A DNA stretch of 64,000 nt from Rhizobium sp. BK313 (GCF_014193655.1 NZ_JACHZQ010000005.1:1-64000); one strand, 5' to 3'; positions 39,803-48,806 are shown, numbered from the stretch's first letter. Numbers and translations: made by a program. The notes: generated by a model not told the origin, from the letters alone.

Positions 39803-40597
39803 ATGACCACCATCCCCTTCGAAGCGCGACGTTTCCAATCCACCGCTGCCTATTATCTGCGTTATCGCATCCCCTATCCGGACGCGCTTATCGATCGCGT
39901 CGCCGAACGAAGCGGCCTGAAGGCCGGGGATCATGTGCTTGACCTCGGCTGCGGCCCCGGCCAGCTCGGTATCGCCTTTGCGCGGCTTCAAGGCGCCGCC
40001 GTTACCGCCATGGACCCGGAGCCGGAAATGCTCGCCGCCGCCGAAGCCGGCGCCAAGGACGCCGGCGTCGACATCACCGTCCGCCAAGGTTCGTCCTATG
40101 ATCTCGGTCCTGATATCGGCAAATTGCATCTCTGCATCATGGGCCGCTCGTTCCACTGGATGGATCGCCCCGCCACTCTCGCCGCTCTCGACGCTTTGAT
40201 CGAGCCGGGCGGCGCTGTCGTGCTGTTCCATGACAAAAATGTGCTGGCCAGCCCGGATTGGCGCAGCATCGTCGAAAAGCTGGCGGAGACTTTTTCGCCG
40301 GAACGGCACGAAGAACGCCTGCTGCGCAAGAGCAAGGCCTGGGCGCCGCATGAGGCCATGCTGCTCGCCTCGCCCTTCCGCAATCTCGAGCGCATCGGCA
40401 TCGTCAGGGAATATCAGAGGGATATCGAGGATATAGTCGGCCGGGTCTTCTCGATGTCCTCCACCTCGCCGCAGGCGCTCGGCGACAAGCTTGCAGATTT
40501 CGAGGCGGCATTGCGCGCCGAACTGCTGGAAGTCGCTCCCGACGGCAAGTTCACCGAGATCGTCGAATCCGCCGGCCTGCTTGCCTTCCGCGGCTGA
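39803..40597 (+). CDS. Class I SAM-dependent methyltransferase
   Basis: A 264-residue protein with the SAM motif LDLGCGPGQLG at about 47-57, a following acidic residue at the end of strand beta-2 (TAMDPEPEML), and SFHWMDR as motif-IV-like element. The general family is Methyltransf_11/25-type. GAGGA lies about ten bases before the ATG. It stands alone between the SulP gene and the convergent tetR gene. Substrate unknown. Confidence 0.88.
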   Translation: MTTIPFEARRFQSTAAYYLRYRIPYPDALIDRVAERSGLKAGDHVLDLGCGPGQLGIAFARLQGAAVTAMDPEPEMLAAAEAGAKDAGVDITVRQGSSYDLGPDIGKLHLCIMGRSFHWMDRPATLAALDALIEPGGAVVLFHDKNVLASPDWRSIVEKLAETFSPERHEERLLRKSKAWAPHEAMLLASPFRNLERIGIVREYQRDIEDIVGRVFSMSSTSPQALGDKLADFEAALRAELLEVAPDGKFTEIVESAGLLAFRG

Positions 40598-40618
40598 TCG
40601 AGCCGCCCGCCTCGTCTT

Positions 40619-41188
40619 TCAACGCGAAGCGAGCTCCTGCCGGGTCGCCGCCAGGAGCTCCTCGGAAAGAGCGGGCGTATCCAGGGCGCGGGCGAGAATG
40701 ACCGCGCCGACCATGGTAGACAGATCGGCAAGCGCCTTGCGCCGCCGCTCCTCCTGAGTTTCCCCGGGCGTGATCTCTTCCAGGATTGCTGCCAGTCCCA
40801 TCAGGCCGTTGGTGAAAGTGGACTGCATTTCAGGACCATAGCGGCTGACCTCCTGCGTCAGCGCCGCGAAGACACAGCCGGTACCATGCTCAACGACGTT
40901 ACGGTGCGAGAGATAGTGCGCGAGCAGTGCGTCGCGCGGCGCCTCCGGCGCCCCTTCGACCACCTCCTGCCAGCGTTCCTGCGAGCGTGCCACCAGCGCC
41001 TTGCTGGCTTCGCAAGCCAACTCATCCTTCGATTCGAAATGGCCGTAGAAGCCGCCATGCGTCAGCCCCGCGGCCTTCATGATGTCGGCCACGCCTATGC
41101 CGTCAAAACCCTTTTCGCGAAAAAGCTCGCCCGCGACCGCGAGGATCTTCTCGCGGTTCTCGGCGAATTTTTCCCGGCTCACTCTCAT
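40619..41188 (-). CDS. TetR family transcriptional regulator
   Basis: A 189-residue repressor from the ATG at 41188; the frame could run up to 41245. The N-terminal HTH is clear (REKILAVAGELFREKGFDGI, then MKAAGLTHGGFYGHFESKDEL). The C-terminal domain has GCVFAALTQEVSRYGPE, as in the NemR/YxaF-like TetR group that senses electrophiles or aromatics. It is divergent from an MFS gene across 260 bases. Two identical 16-base sites at 41272-41316 overlap its own predicted promoter, so autorepression and control of the MFS gene are likely. Confidence 0.92.
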   Translation of the reverse strand: MRVSREKFAENREKILAVAGELFREKGFDGIGVADIMKAAGLTHGGFYGHFESKDELACEASKALVARSQERWQEVVEGAPEAPRDALLAHYLSHRNVVEHGTGCVFAALTQEVSRYGPEMQSTFTNGLMGLAAILEEITPGETQEERRRKALADLSTMVGAVILARALDTPALSEELLAATRQELASR

Positions 41189-41268
41189 CGATCGATCTCC
41201 GAACCTTACTGCGCCATGGATTCCCGTTTTCGGGCTTATGCGCAAGCCGTCAAAACGACCCTTGACAA

Positions 41269-41297
41269 TTTATATGATAGCCATCATCAATAAGCAA
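41269..41297 (-). promoter_or_regulatory. Predicted promoter of tetR gene
   Basis: On the minus strand TTGCTT (41292-41297) and TATAAA (41269-41274) are separated by 17 bases. The left operator copy lies within this spacer and -10 region, as expected for autorepression. The boxes are called by eye. Confidence 0.45.
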
Positions 41298-41316
41298 CAA
41301 ATATGATAGCCATCAT
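41272..41316. promoter_or_regulatory. Tandem TetR operator sites
   Basis: ATATGATAGCCATCAT occurs twice, identically, at 41272-41287 and 41301-41316, 29 bases apart start to start. Each contains ATGAT and ATCAT arms around AGCC, an imperfect dyad of the size TetR dimers bind. The pair sits between the divergent tetR and MFS genes. Confidence 0.7.
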
Positions 41317-41450
41317 CTAAATCCCTATACAGCCACCTTGCACAATCGTTCAAGCCGGGAGAGGAACGTTGCGATACAGGCATCTTCAACAGTATCGCGC
41401 CCCAATCCGGCCGCAGCGCTGAAACTCGAACCCCCATCGGAACAATATCT

Positions 41451-42749
41451 ATGGTCTCCACAGTCCTTGCTTCGACGCTTGCCCGGCGCAACATCCACTA
41501 TGGATGGGTCGTCGTCGGCGCCACATTCCTGACCATGCTGGTCACCGCCGGCGCCATGGGCGCGCCCGGCGTGCTCATCAAGCCGCTGGAAGACGAGTTC
41601 GGCTGGAGCACTTCGTCCATCTCCTCCGCGCTTGCCGTTCGCCTCTTGCTGTTCGGCCTGATGGGACCCTTCGCCGCCGCTTTCATGAATTATTTCGGCG
41701 TCCGCAAGGTCATCGTCTTCGCGTTGATCACCATCGGCGTCGGGTTCATCGGCTCGCTGTTCATGACGCAAGTCTGGCAGTTGCTGCTCTTCTGGGGCAT
41801 CATCGTCGGCTTCGGCACCGGCCTGACCGCCATGGTGCTCGCCGCTACAATATCGACACGCTGGTTCACCAAGCATCGCGGCCTCGTGGTCGGCATGCTC
41901 TCGGCAAGCTCAGCCACCGGCCAGCTCGTTTTTCTGCCGCTGATGGCGGAGCTGACGGAACGCTACGGCTGGCGCACCACCGTCATCTTCGTCTGCGGCA
42001 TGATCGTCGTCGCCGCCTTGGTCGTGCTGCTGCTGATGCGCGATCGGCCGTCTGACGTCAACCTGCCGCTCGTCGGGGAAATCCACATAACCCCGCCGCC
42101 ACCAGCCACCAAAAATCTGAAGGCCGCCCTGGCCTCGCCGATCGTCATTCTGAAGGAGGCATCCACGAGCTCCACCTTTTGGATCCTCTTCGCCACCTTC
42201 TTCATCTGCGGGCTGTCGACCAATGGCCTGATCCAGACGCATTTCGTCACACTCTGCGGCGATTTCGGTATCGTGCCGGTCGCAGCCGCGAGCGTGCTTG
42301 CCGTCATGGGCATCTTCGATTTCTTCGGCACGATCGGCTCGGGCTGGCTCTCCGACCGCTTCGACAATCGCTGGCTGCTCTTCTGGTATTACGGCCTGCG
42401 CGGCCTGTCGCTGATCTATCTGCCCTTCAGCAACTTCACCTTCTACGGCCTGTCGATCTTTGCCGTCTTCTACGGCCTCGACTGGATCGCCACCGTGCCG
42501 CCGACCGTCAAGATTGCCGCCGACCGTTTCGGCCGTGAAAGAGCCGGTCTGGTCTTCGGCTGGGTCTTCGCCGGCCATCAGCTCGGCGCCGCCACCGCCG
42601 CCTATGGCGCCGGCCTGTCGCGCACCGAGCTCAACACCTATCTGCCTGCCTTCTTCGTCGCCGGCGCTTTCTGCGTGCTCGCCGCAATCCTGGCGCTGAC
42701 GATCAACCGGTCCAGTTCGACGGACAGGGCCCCGGCAATGGCGCACTGA
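41451..42749 (+). CDS. MFS transporter
   Basis: A 432-residue major facilitator with about 12 hydrophobic helices. The first-helix region reads IHYGWVVVGATFLTML and the loop 2-3 region includes FGVRKVIVFALI, like the oxalate/formate antiporter-type (OFA/MCT) branch that carries small organic acids. A central cytoplasmic loop lies at about 195-235. It is divergent from the tetR gene with the tandem operator between, so it is probably induced by its own substrate. Import or export cannot be told. Confidence 0.9.
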   Translation: MVSTVLASTLARRNIHYGWVVVGATFLTMLVTAGAMGAPGVLIKPLEDEFGWSTSSISSALAVRLLLFGLMGPFAAAFMNYFGVRKVIVFALITIGVGFIGSLFMTQVWQLLLFWGIIVGFGTGLTAMVLAATISTRWFTKHRGLVVGMLSASSATGQLVFLPLMAELTERYGWRTTVIFVCGMIVVAALVVLLLMRDRPSDVNLPLVGEIHITPPPPATKNLKAALASPIVILKEASTSSTFWILFATFFICGLSTNGLIQTHFVTLCGDFGIVPVAAASVLAVMGIFDFFGTIGSGWLSDRFDNRWLLFWYYGLRGLSLIYLPFSNFTFYGLSIFAVFYGLDWIATVPPTVKIAADRFGRERAGLVFGWVFAGHQLGAATAAYGAGLSRTELNTYLPAFFVAGAFCVLAAILALTINRSSSTDRAPAMAH

Positions 42750-42888
42750 AGCCAATCAAAAGCCCATGGCGTCAATTCGCCGCCATGGGCCAAAGCGCAA
42801 CCCTGCGGAAACACTCGCAATAACTCATCCACCCGACTTGCGCGCGCGGGCGATCACATGTTAGACACCCGCCTCGTCAGGATCCGTT

Positions 42889-42973
42889 GCCCCATTGGCG
42901 GAATTGGTAGACGCGCTCGACTCAAAATCGAGTTTCGAAAGAAGTGCTGGTTCGACTCCGGCATGGGGCACCA
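42889..42973 (+). tRNA. tRNA-Leu (anticodon CAA)
   Basis: An 85-base class II tRNA. The acceptor arms GCCCCAT and ATGGGGC pair fully, with discriminator A and an encoded CCA (42971-42973). The D-loop includes GGTAGACGCG, the anticodon stem CTCGA/TCGAG encloses the loop CTCAAAA (anticodon CAA, reading UUG), there is a short variable arm, and the T-arm has GGTTCGACTCC. No integrated element is seen beside it. Confidence 0.95.
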
Positions 42974-43144
42974 CCCGGCTTCCCCGCGAAGTCAGTAGCC
43001 GCTCCCCCGATAGAATTGCGCCACTATGCGATTTTAACGAAATCGCCCGCAGCTCCATCTCGAAAACTTATGTGCTTTCCGCTATCTCGGTGGGTGATAT
43101 CAGTCGTTTCCCTCCGGGCAACGCTCAAGCCGGCACGAGAGAAT

Positions 43145-43423
43145 ATGAGTCGCGGCCTTCTCGTCCTTGTCCTGCAGTTCTTCGTCTGTATCGCCGTTTT
43201 CTCGATCGGCCTGTGGACCTTCGTGCGCCCAAGAAGCTTTCAGCAGTTCTTGAACCTCAATTTCGGTCTTCTTCCGGCAGCCGGAGCCGGTACTGCGCTG
43301 ACGCCGATCCTGATCAGGCTCTCCTCGGTCTTTTTCCTCTGGTACGGCTATCAACTCGGCGAGGCGTTCAGCGCCGAAATCCTTTGGCTCATAGGGCTTG
43401 TCGGCCAACTGGTCGGACAGTGA
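43145..43423 (+). CDS. Small membrane protein, unknown function
   Basis: A 92-residue protein from the ATG at 43145. Two hydrophobic segments lie at about 6-26 and 45-90, the second broken by polar residues, with little outside the membrane. The frame extends upstream into the tRNA, so only this internal start makes sense; GAGAG precedes it. Rhizobial genomes carry similar small inner-membrane proteins, but I cannot name a family. Confidence 0.65.
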   Translation: MSRGLLVLVLQFFVCIAVFSIGLWTFVRPRSFQQFLNLNFGLLPAAGAGTALTPILIRLSSVFFLWYGYQLGEAFSAEILWLIGLVGQLVGQ

Positions 43424-43560
43424 CGACCAGGCGAAGTCTCAGCGCCGAACACGACACTCTCACGAAAAATTTTGATTTTATGCCACTTCTGCGAGCCACC
43501 GACCATTTACAGCCATAATCCTCCCCCCTAAAGGTGTGCAACGCAGCAAAAGGGGGCAGA

Positions 43561-44154
43561 ATGCTTCGTAGACTTTACGACTGGACCATGTCGCTGGCCG
43601 GCCGCAAATCAGCGGAAATTTGGTTGGCCGTTATCGCCTTCGTTGAAAGCTCGATCTTCCTCGTGCCCGCCGACGTCTTGTTCCTGCCGATGTCGCTCGC
43701 AAAGCCCGAACGCGCCTGGCGCTACGCGTTGACGGCGACCGTTGCCTCGGTACTCGGCGGCATTGCGGGCTGGGCGCTCGGCTATTACGCCTTCGAGGCA
43801 ATCGCCAAGCCGATACTGGTATTCTACGGCAAGCTCGACGCCTTCAATCAGATGAGTGCCGGCGTCACTTACGAAACCATCGTCTTGCTGCTCGTCACCT
43901 CGGGCCTGGCGCATCTGCCGCCGATCAAGGTGGTGACGATCCTCTCCGGCGTTGCCCATGTGAATCTCGGCCTGTTCATCATCTCGGCCATCATCGCCCG
44001 CGGCGCCCGCTTCTTCGTGCTCGCATGGCTGCTGCGCCGCTATGGCGAGTCGATCCGGCATTTTATCGAGAAGCGCCTCAGCCAGATTGCAACGGCGGTG
44101 GCAGGTGTCCTTATTCTTCTCTATATCGCCTTCCATTATGTCCTGGCGCAGTGA
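43561..44154 (+). CDS. YqaA family membrane protein
   Basis: A 197-residue integral membrane protein from the ATG at 43561, which follows AGGGGG. It has four to five helices and matches the YqaA/VTT (DedA-related) family, with AFVESSIFLVPADVLFLPM at helix 1-2 as the family's ESSxxPxPxE-like re-entrant region, and a later GGxxGWALGYYAFE. Related DedA/VTT proteins recycle undecaprenyl phosphate or move phospholipids. For YqaA itself the role is not firmly known. dsbB follows 16 bases later, so the pair probably shares a transcript. Confidence 0.9.
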   Translation: MLRRLYDWTMSLAGRKSAEIWLAVIAFVESSIFLVPADVLFLPMSLAKPERAWRYALTATVASVLGGIAGWALGYYAFEAIAKPILVFYGKLDAFNQMSAGVTYETIVLLLVTSGLAHLPPIKVVTILSGVAHVNLGLFIISAIIARGARFFVLAWLLRRYGESIRHFIEKRLSQIATAVAGVLILLYIAFHYVLAQ

Positions 44155-44170
44155 CCACGGAGCCCGCCGC

Positions 44171-44683
44171 ATGTCCCAGACCCTAACCTCCTCTCGCGCC
44201 GGCCTAGGTTATTCCGCGCTGCTTGCGATCGGTATGATTATCGTCATCGGCTCGGCGCTCGGTTTCCAGTATATCGGCGGCTATATTCCCTGTGCGCTCT
44301 GCCTTGATCAGCGCCAGCCCTATTATTACGGCATTCCGGTCGCAATCGTCGCGGCCCTGACGGCGGTCGCAGGCATGCCCTCTTGGATCACCCGCACGCT
44401 GCTGGCCATCGCCGGCATCATGATGGTGGTCGGTGGCGGCATTGGTGTCTACCACGCCGGCGTCGAATGGCATTTCTGGGCCGGTCCGACCACGTGCTCC
44501 ACCACGGCCAGCAGCATGACGCAGAACGCCGGCGACCTGCTGAACGAACTGAACACCATCAAGGGTCCGTCCTGCACGGATGCTGCGCTCCGCGTTCTCG
44601 GCATTTCGATGGCCGGATGGAACGTGGTCGCCAGCGTGATCCTCGCAGCGATTGCGTTTGTCGGCGTGAAGAAAGCTGGTTGA
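44171..44683 (+). CDS. dsbB: Disulfide bond formation protein B
   Basis: A 170-residue inner-membrane protein with four helices. The first redox pair is Cys41-Cys44 (CALC) just after helix 1, and the second is Cys109 and Cys135 in the second periplasmic loop. This is the DsbB layout for passing electrons from DsbA to ubiquinone. The frame runs further up into yqaA, but ATG 44171 gives normal length. No dsbA is in this window. Confidence 0.93.
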   Translation: MSQTLTSSRAGLGYSALLAIGMIIVIGSALGFQYIGGYIPCALCLDQRQPYYYGIPVAIVAALTAVAGMPSWITRTLLAIAGIMMVVGGGIGVYHAGVEWHFWAGPTTCSTTASSMTQNAGDLLNELNTIKGPSCTDAALRVLGISMAGWNVVASVILAAIAFVGVKKAG

Positions 44684-44690
44684 GGAATTC

Positions 44691-44717
44691 CTTCGCCCCC
44701 ACGGGGAGAGGGTGAAG
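44691..44717. terminator. Hairpin between convergent dsbB and HNH genes
   Basis: CTTCGCCCCC and GGGG-AG-GGTGAAG form an imperfect hairpin in the 36-base gap between two convergent genes. A closely similar motif is at 59255-59279, also between convergent genes, so it may be a recurrent terminator-type repeat. Confidence 0.45.
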
Positions 44718-44719
44718 CC

Positions 44720-45277
44720 CTACGGCTGCAGTTCCGTATCCCAGTAGAGATAGTCGAGCCAGCTATCGTGCAGATAGTTCGGCGGGAACAGGCGGCCGTT
44801 GTTGTGCAGGTCCTGGACCGTCGGCTGATACGGCTTCTGCGCCGGGAACATGCCCGCCTGCTTCGGCAACTTGCTGCCCTTGCGCAGATTGCATGGTGAG
44901 CAGGCTGCGACCACGTTTTCCCAGGTCGTCTCGCCGCCATGGGCGCGCGGGATGACGTGGTCGAAGGTCAGGTCGTCATGAGCGCCGCAATACTGACATT
45001 CGAACCGGTCGCGAAGGAAGACGTTGAACCGGGTAAAGGCCGGATTGCGGGAGGGCTGAACGTAAGTCTTGAGACAGACGACACTCGGCAGCCGCATCGA
45101 GAAGCTGGGCGACGACACGGACTGATCGTATTCTGCGATGATATTCACACGGTCAAGGAAAACCGCCTTGATCGCGTCCTGCCAGGACCAGAGCGACAAG
45201 GGGTAATAACTCAGCGGCCGATAGTCAGCGTTCAGCACGAGCGCTGGCAAGGACTGCGGTGAGACTGCAATCGTCAA
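44720..45277 (-). CDS. HNH endonuclease family protein
   Basis: A 185-residue protein. The HNH domain (about 90-140) has zinc-binding CQYC and CSPC pairs around the metal-finger motif LTFDHVIPRAHGGETTWENVV. The N-terminal half starts ALVLNADYRPLSYYPLSLW, a conserved lead-in of stand-alone HNH proteins common across bacteria. They are thought to act in DNA repair or processing, but have no settled role. There is no partner methyltransferase, so it is unlikely to be a restriction enzyme. Confidence 0.92.
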   Translation of the reverse strand: MTIAVSPQSLPALVLNADYRPLSYYPLSLWSWQDAIKAVFLDRVNIIAEYDQSVSSPSFSMRLPSVVCLKTYVQPSRNPAFTRFNVFLRDRFECQYCGAHDDLTFDHVIPRAHGGETTWENVVAACSPCNLRKGSKLPKQAGMFPAQKPYQPTVQDLHNNGRLFPPNYLHDSWLDYLYWDTELQP

Positions 45278-45388
45278 GGAACCCTCCTGATCGATTCGGC
45301 ATCTGTATCTGTATATTAGGCCGGTTGTTACAGGATTGTGAAGTCCAATAAATTCAGTGCATAGCGGCGAATCTGCGAGACCCGCCGA

Positions 45389-46033
45389 TCAATCGATAGG
45401 CAGCGCGTCACGCCGGGTTTTGACGGCGTAATAGGCCCAGAAGAGCCGGGCCGCGACGGAGCGCCAAGGCATCCAAACCGCCGCCTCCCTGGCCAAAGCC
45501 TTGGGCAAGGGCCTGACATCAAGCCCAAATGCCATGCCGAAGGCAGCCTGCAAAGCGACGTCGCCAACAGGGAACACATCTGCGTGACCGCCGCAGAACA
45601 TCAGATAAACCTCCGCTGTCCACGGACCGATTCCCTTGATGGCGGTCAGCTCGGAAAGCGCCTTTTCCGGGCTCTCGGCGCTCAACGAATGAAGATCGAG
45701 GCCGCCGTCGACGACGGCATCGGCGACGCGAGACAGGGTTTCCGCCTTGATTCGCGACAGGCCGAAAGCGCGCCAGGCATCCGGTTCCAGCCCGGCATAC
45801 GCCTCGGCCGTCACCCGGCCGGTCCTCGCCGTCATCCGCCCCCAGATCGCATCGGCACTTGCCCGGGACACGACCTGCGACACGATGATATGTGCAAGCC
45901 CCTCGAAGCCCGGTTCGCGCAGGCGGAGCGGCACGGGGCCGGCCTCGGAGACAATCTGCCGCAGGCGCGGATCGAGTTCGACCAGCGCTGCCAGCCCTTC
46001 CTGGATATCGTCTTCACCGCGAATGATGTGCAT
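45389..46033 (-). CDS. DNA-3-methyladenine glycosylase, AlkA-like
   Basis: A 214-residue HhH-GPD superfamily enzyme from the ATG at 46033. The helix-hairpin-helix is LTAIKGIGPWTAEVYLMF and the catalytic aspartate lies in FPVGDVALQ. It lacks the C-terminal iron-sulfur cysteines of EndoIII/MutY, and the short length fits AlkA-type alkylation repair glycosylases. It is divergent from gluQ with a 43-base gap; the frame upstream to 46078 would overlap gluQ and is not used. Confidence 0.92.
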   Translation of the reverse strand: MHIIRGEDDIQEGLAALVELDPRLRQIVSEAGPVPLRLREPGFEGLAHIIVSQVVSRASADAIWGRMTARTGRVTAEAYAGLEPDAWRAFGLSRIKAETLSRVADAVVDGGLDLHSLSAESPEKALSELTAIKGIGPWTAEVYLMFCGGHADVFPVGDVALQAAFGMAFGLDVRPLPKALAREAAVWMPWRSVAARLFWAYYAVKTRRDALPID

Positions 46034-46076
46034 GGCTTCTCGTAGTCCAGGATTAGAATTCGTGGCAGAAGAAAGC

Positions 46077-46958
46077 ATGAACGCGATTCCCCGTCAAAAG
46101 CCGATATTCCGTTTCGCGCCGAGCCCGAACGGGCCGTTGCATCTCGGACATGCGCTGTCGGCGATCCTCAACCACGACATGGCGAAACAGGCCGGCGGCC
46201 GTTTCCTCGTGCGTATCGAAGACATAGATCAAGCCCGTTGCACACCCGAATTCGAAGCGGGCATATTTGCCGATCTCGCCTGGCTGGGCCTCACCTGGGA
46301 AGAACCGGTGCGCCGGCAGTCCGACCATTTCCGCGCCTACCAAAGTGCTCTGCAGTCGCTCATCGAGCGCGACCTCGTCTATCCCGCCTTTCTGACGCGG
46401 GGCGAGGTGAAGGCGCGAGTCGCAACAGGCGAAACCAGCGACAGGCCCTGGCCGCGCGATCCGGACGGCACGCCGCTCTATCCGCCCGACGACCGCGCAC
46501 GTAGCAACGAGGAGCGGAAGCGATTGCTGGACGCCGGCCTCAAACATGCCTGGCGGCTCGACATGGACAAGGCCATCGCCGAAGCCGGAGGGCCTCTCCA
46601 TTGGCGCGAAACCGGCGATGGCGAGACGGGCGATATCCCTGCCGATCCCGCCGCGTGGGGTGATGTCGTGCTGTCACGCTCCGATGCGCCGTCGAGCTAT
46701 CATCTGTCCGTGGTCGTTGACGATGCGGCGCAGCGCGTCACCCATGTAGTTCGCGGTCTGGACCTCTTTCACGCCACCTCGATCCACCGCCTGCTGCAGA
46801 CCCTGCTCGATCTGCCGCAGCCCCTCTATCACCATCACCGGCTGATTCTCGGCGAAGACGGGAAAAAGCTTTCGAAGAGCCTGGGCGACACCGGCATTGC
46901 CGAATGGCGCCGACAGGGTTGGTCACCTGCGGAGCTTCGCCGCCGCATCGGCCTCTGA
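46077..46958 (+). CDS. gluQ: Glutamyl-Q tRNA(Asp) synthetase
   Basis: A 293-residue truncated glutamyl-tRNA synthetase paralogue. It has the class I HIGH element (PNGPLHLGHALS, about 19-30) and the KMSKS element (GKKLSKSLG, about 265), but lacks the anticodon-binding half of GltX. Such enzymes attach glutamate to queuosine of tRNA-Asp. The longer frame to 45747 is antisense to the glycosylase gene and not used. Its last 36 bases overlap the convergent YihY gene. Confidence 0.93.
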   Translation: MNAIPRQKPIFRFAPSPNGPLHLGHALSAILNHDMAKQAGGRFLVRIEDIDQARCTPEFEAGIFADLAWLGLTWEEPVRRQSDHFRAYQSALQSLIERDLVYPAFLTRGEVKARVATGETSDRPWPRDPDGTPLYPPDDRARSNEERKRLLDAGLKHAWRLDMDKAIAEAGGPLHWRETGDGETGDIPADPAAWGDVVLSRSDAPSSYHLSVVVDDAAQRVTHVVRGLDLFHATSIHRLLQTLLDLPQPLYHHHRLILGEDGKKLSKSLGDTGIAEWRRQGWSPAELRRRIGL

Positions 46959-47855
46959 TTGTTTGTCTGTTTCTTGTTTATCCGCTGCCGGACCGCTTGC
47001 TGCCTTGCCAAAGAGCATGCGCCGCACCTTGAACTTCATCAGCGCCGCGTTGATCTCCGCGCCCAGGATGAAGATCACCGCGAGCATGTAGAGGAAGACG
47101 AGCACAATCATTACCGAGGCAAGGCCGGCATAGGTGGCCGTGTAATTGGCGAAGGTCGCGAGGTAATAGGCGAAGATCAACGCGCCGAGCGACCAGAAGA
47201 GCAGTGTCAGAAGCACGCCGGGGATGACGTCGAACAGCCGTCGCCGACCGGCTGCCAGCCACAGATGCAGGATCAGCAGTCCGGCAAGCAGCAGGAAGAT
47301 CGTGCCGTAGATGCGCCAACTGAAGACGACATCTAGAATATCGGCAAGTCGCGGCAGCCACTTCCGCGTATAATTCAGCACCAACGGCACGGCAACCAGC
47401 ATGATGCTGAGAAGGGCAAAGATCAAAACCGCCATCAGCACATAACCGAGGCTCGCGAGGCGGTTGAAATACCAGGGTCGCGTTTCCGGCACTCGGTAGG
47501 CGCGGTTGAGTGAGATGCGCAGTGCCTCGACGCCGTTGGAAGCGAAATAGGCGGCGGCCAGGACAGAGACGGTCAACAGCCCGCCGCGCGGAATGGTCAG
47601 AACCTGCACCACCTGGTCCGCCAGCGGCTTGGCGATCGCTTCCGGCCAGGTATCGAAAATCAAGTGCACCGCCGTCGACGAAAACTGGCTGGCGCCGAGG
47701 AAGCTTGCGAGCGCCGTGCCGAAGATCAGAAACGGGAAGACAGCCAGCAGCGTCGAGAGCGCCACATGGCTTGCCATCGCGAAACCGTCGTCCTCGACGA
47801 AATGGAACACCGCGTCGTAGACGACCTTATAGAACGTACGAACGAATATCGGCAT
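46923..47855 (-). CDS. YihY/virulence factor BrkB family membrane protein
   Basis: About 310 residues from the ATG at 47855, where conserved sequence begins (MPIFVRTFYKVVYDAVFHF). An ATG at 47912 with GGGAG 15 bases upstream is the alternative. The protein has six hydrophobic segments, the family pattern FVEDDGFAMASHVALSTLLAVFPF in pieces, and a charged C-terminal tail rich in Lys, Gln and Asp. It was once named RNase BN, which is wrong for this family; transport across the inner membrane is suspected but the substrate is unknown. Confidence 0.9.
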   Translation of the reverse strand: MPIFVRTFYKVVYDAVFHFVEDDGFAMASHVALSTLLAVFPFLIFGTALASFLGASQFSSTAVHLIFDTWPEAIAKPLADQVVQVLTIPRGGLLTVSVLAAAYFASNGVEALRISLNRAYRVPETRPWYFNRLASLGYVLMAVLIFALLSIMLVAVPLVLNYTRKWLPRLADILDVVFSWRIYGTIFLLLAGLLILHLWLAAGRRRLFDVIPGVLLTLLFWSLGALIFAYYLATFANYTATYAGLASVMIVLVFLYMLAVIFILGAEINAALMKFKVRRMLFGKAASGPAADKQETDKQSEADAAAKLRR

Positions 47856-47953
47856 TCCATCTCCGCTTGAGCCCGGTTCTCGTCCGCCGGTTGTCGATTG
47901 TGTCGGGCCCATGAATATGGGAAACGACTCCCAGTTTGTACAGGAATCATTCC

Positions 47954-48787
47954 ATGGCAGATCAACGCACAATCATCGTAACAGGTTGCTCTTCCGGCAT
48001 CGGCGCTTTCTGCGCTCGTGCATTGAAGGCCGATGGCTGGCGCGTTTTCGCCACCGTGCGCAAGGAGGCGGACCGCGCTTCCCTCGAAGCCGATGGGATC
48101 GAAACACTGCTGATGGATTATGCCCAGCCGGAAACGATCTCGGCCTTGGTCGCGACCGTGCGCGAACGGACCGGTGACCGCGTCGACGCCCTGTTCAACA
48201 ATGGCGCCTATGGCCAGCCGGGTGCGGTCGAGGACCTCTCAACGGATGTGCTCCGCGAACAGTTCGAGACGAATTTCTTCGGCTGGCATGAGCTGACGCG
48301 GCAGGTGATCCCGCTGATGCGCAGGCAGGGCCAGGGCCGCATCGTCAATGTATCCTCCATTCTCGGCCTGATCCCCTATCGCTTCCGCGGCGCCTACACG
48401 GCTTCGAAATTCGCACTGGAGGGCCTGATGATCACTCTCAGGATGGAACTGCAGGACAGCGGCATCCATGTCAGCCTGATCGAACCCGGCGCGATCGCCA
48501 CGCGCTTCACTGCCAACGCGCTCGCCAAGATCGAGGAGCATATCGATCTCGAACATTCGGCCCATGCGGTCGAATACCGGCGGCAATTGACGCGGCTGAA
48601 TGGCACAGGGCCGGTTAACAGGCACAAATTGGGACCCGAAGCGGTCTATGACGTGTTAAAATCCGCGTTGAACGCCAAAAGTCCGCGCCCGCATTATGTT
48701 GTGACCATGCCCGCAAAACAGGGCGTTCTTCTGAAAAGGCTGTTGCCGGCTAACCTTTTCTATCGTCTGATGCGCCGGTTGGATTGA
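47954..48787 (+). CDS. SDR family oxidoreductase
   Basis: A 277-residue classical short-chain dehydrogenase. The NAD(P)-binding TGCSSGIG motif is at about 9-16, NNGAYGQ stands for the NNAG motif, the catalytic Ser is in VNVSSILG, and YTASK gives Tyr and Lys. An arginine-containing RK after the second strand (VRKEADRA) suggests NADP. Substrate unknown. AGGAA lies seven bases before the ATG. It starts a rightward run with the small membrane protein and adenosyltransferase genes. Confidence 0.92.
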   Translation: MADQRTIIVTGCSSGIGAFCARALKADGWRVFATVRKEADRASLEADGIETLLMDYAQPETISALVATVRERTGDRVDALFNNGAYGQPGAVEDLSTDVLREQFETNFFGWHELTRQVIPLMRRQGQGRIVNVSSILGLIPYRFRGAYTASKFALEGLMITLRMELQDSGIHVSLIEPGAIATRFTANALAKIEEHIDLEHSAHAVEYRRQLTRLNGTGPVNRHKLGPEAVYDVLKSALNAKSPRPHYVVTMPAKQGVLLKRLLPANLFYRLMRRLD

Positions 48788-48806
48788 AAGACGAAGGCCC
48801 GAAGCA

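Noticed and set aside
42889..43144. Integrated element at the tRNA-Leu gene
   Set aside because: No integrase gene and no repeat of the tRNA 3' end is visible nearby.
44720..45277. HNH protein as part of a defence or restriction system
   Set aside because: No methyltransferase, helicase or other defence gene is adjacent, and the protein belongs to a widespread stand-alone family.
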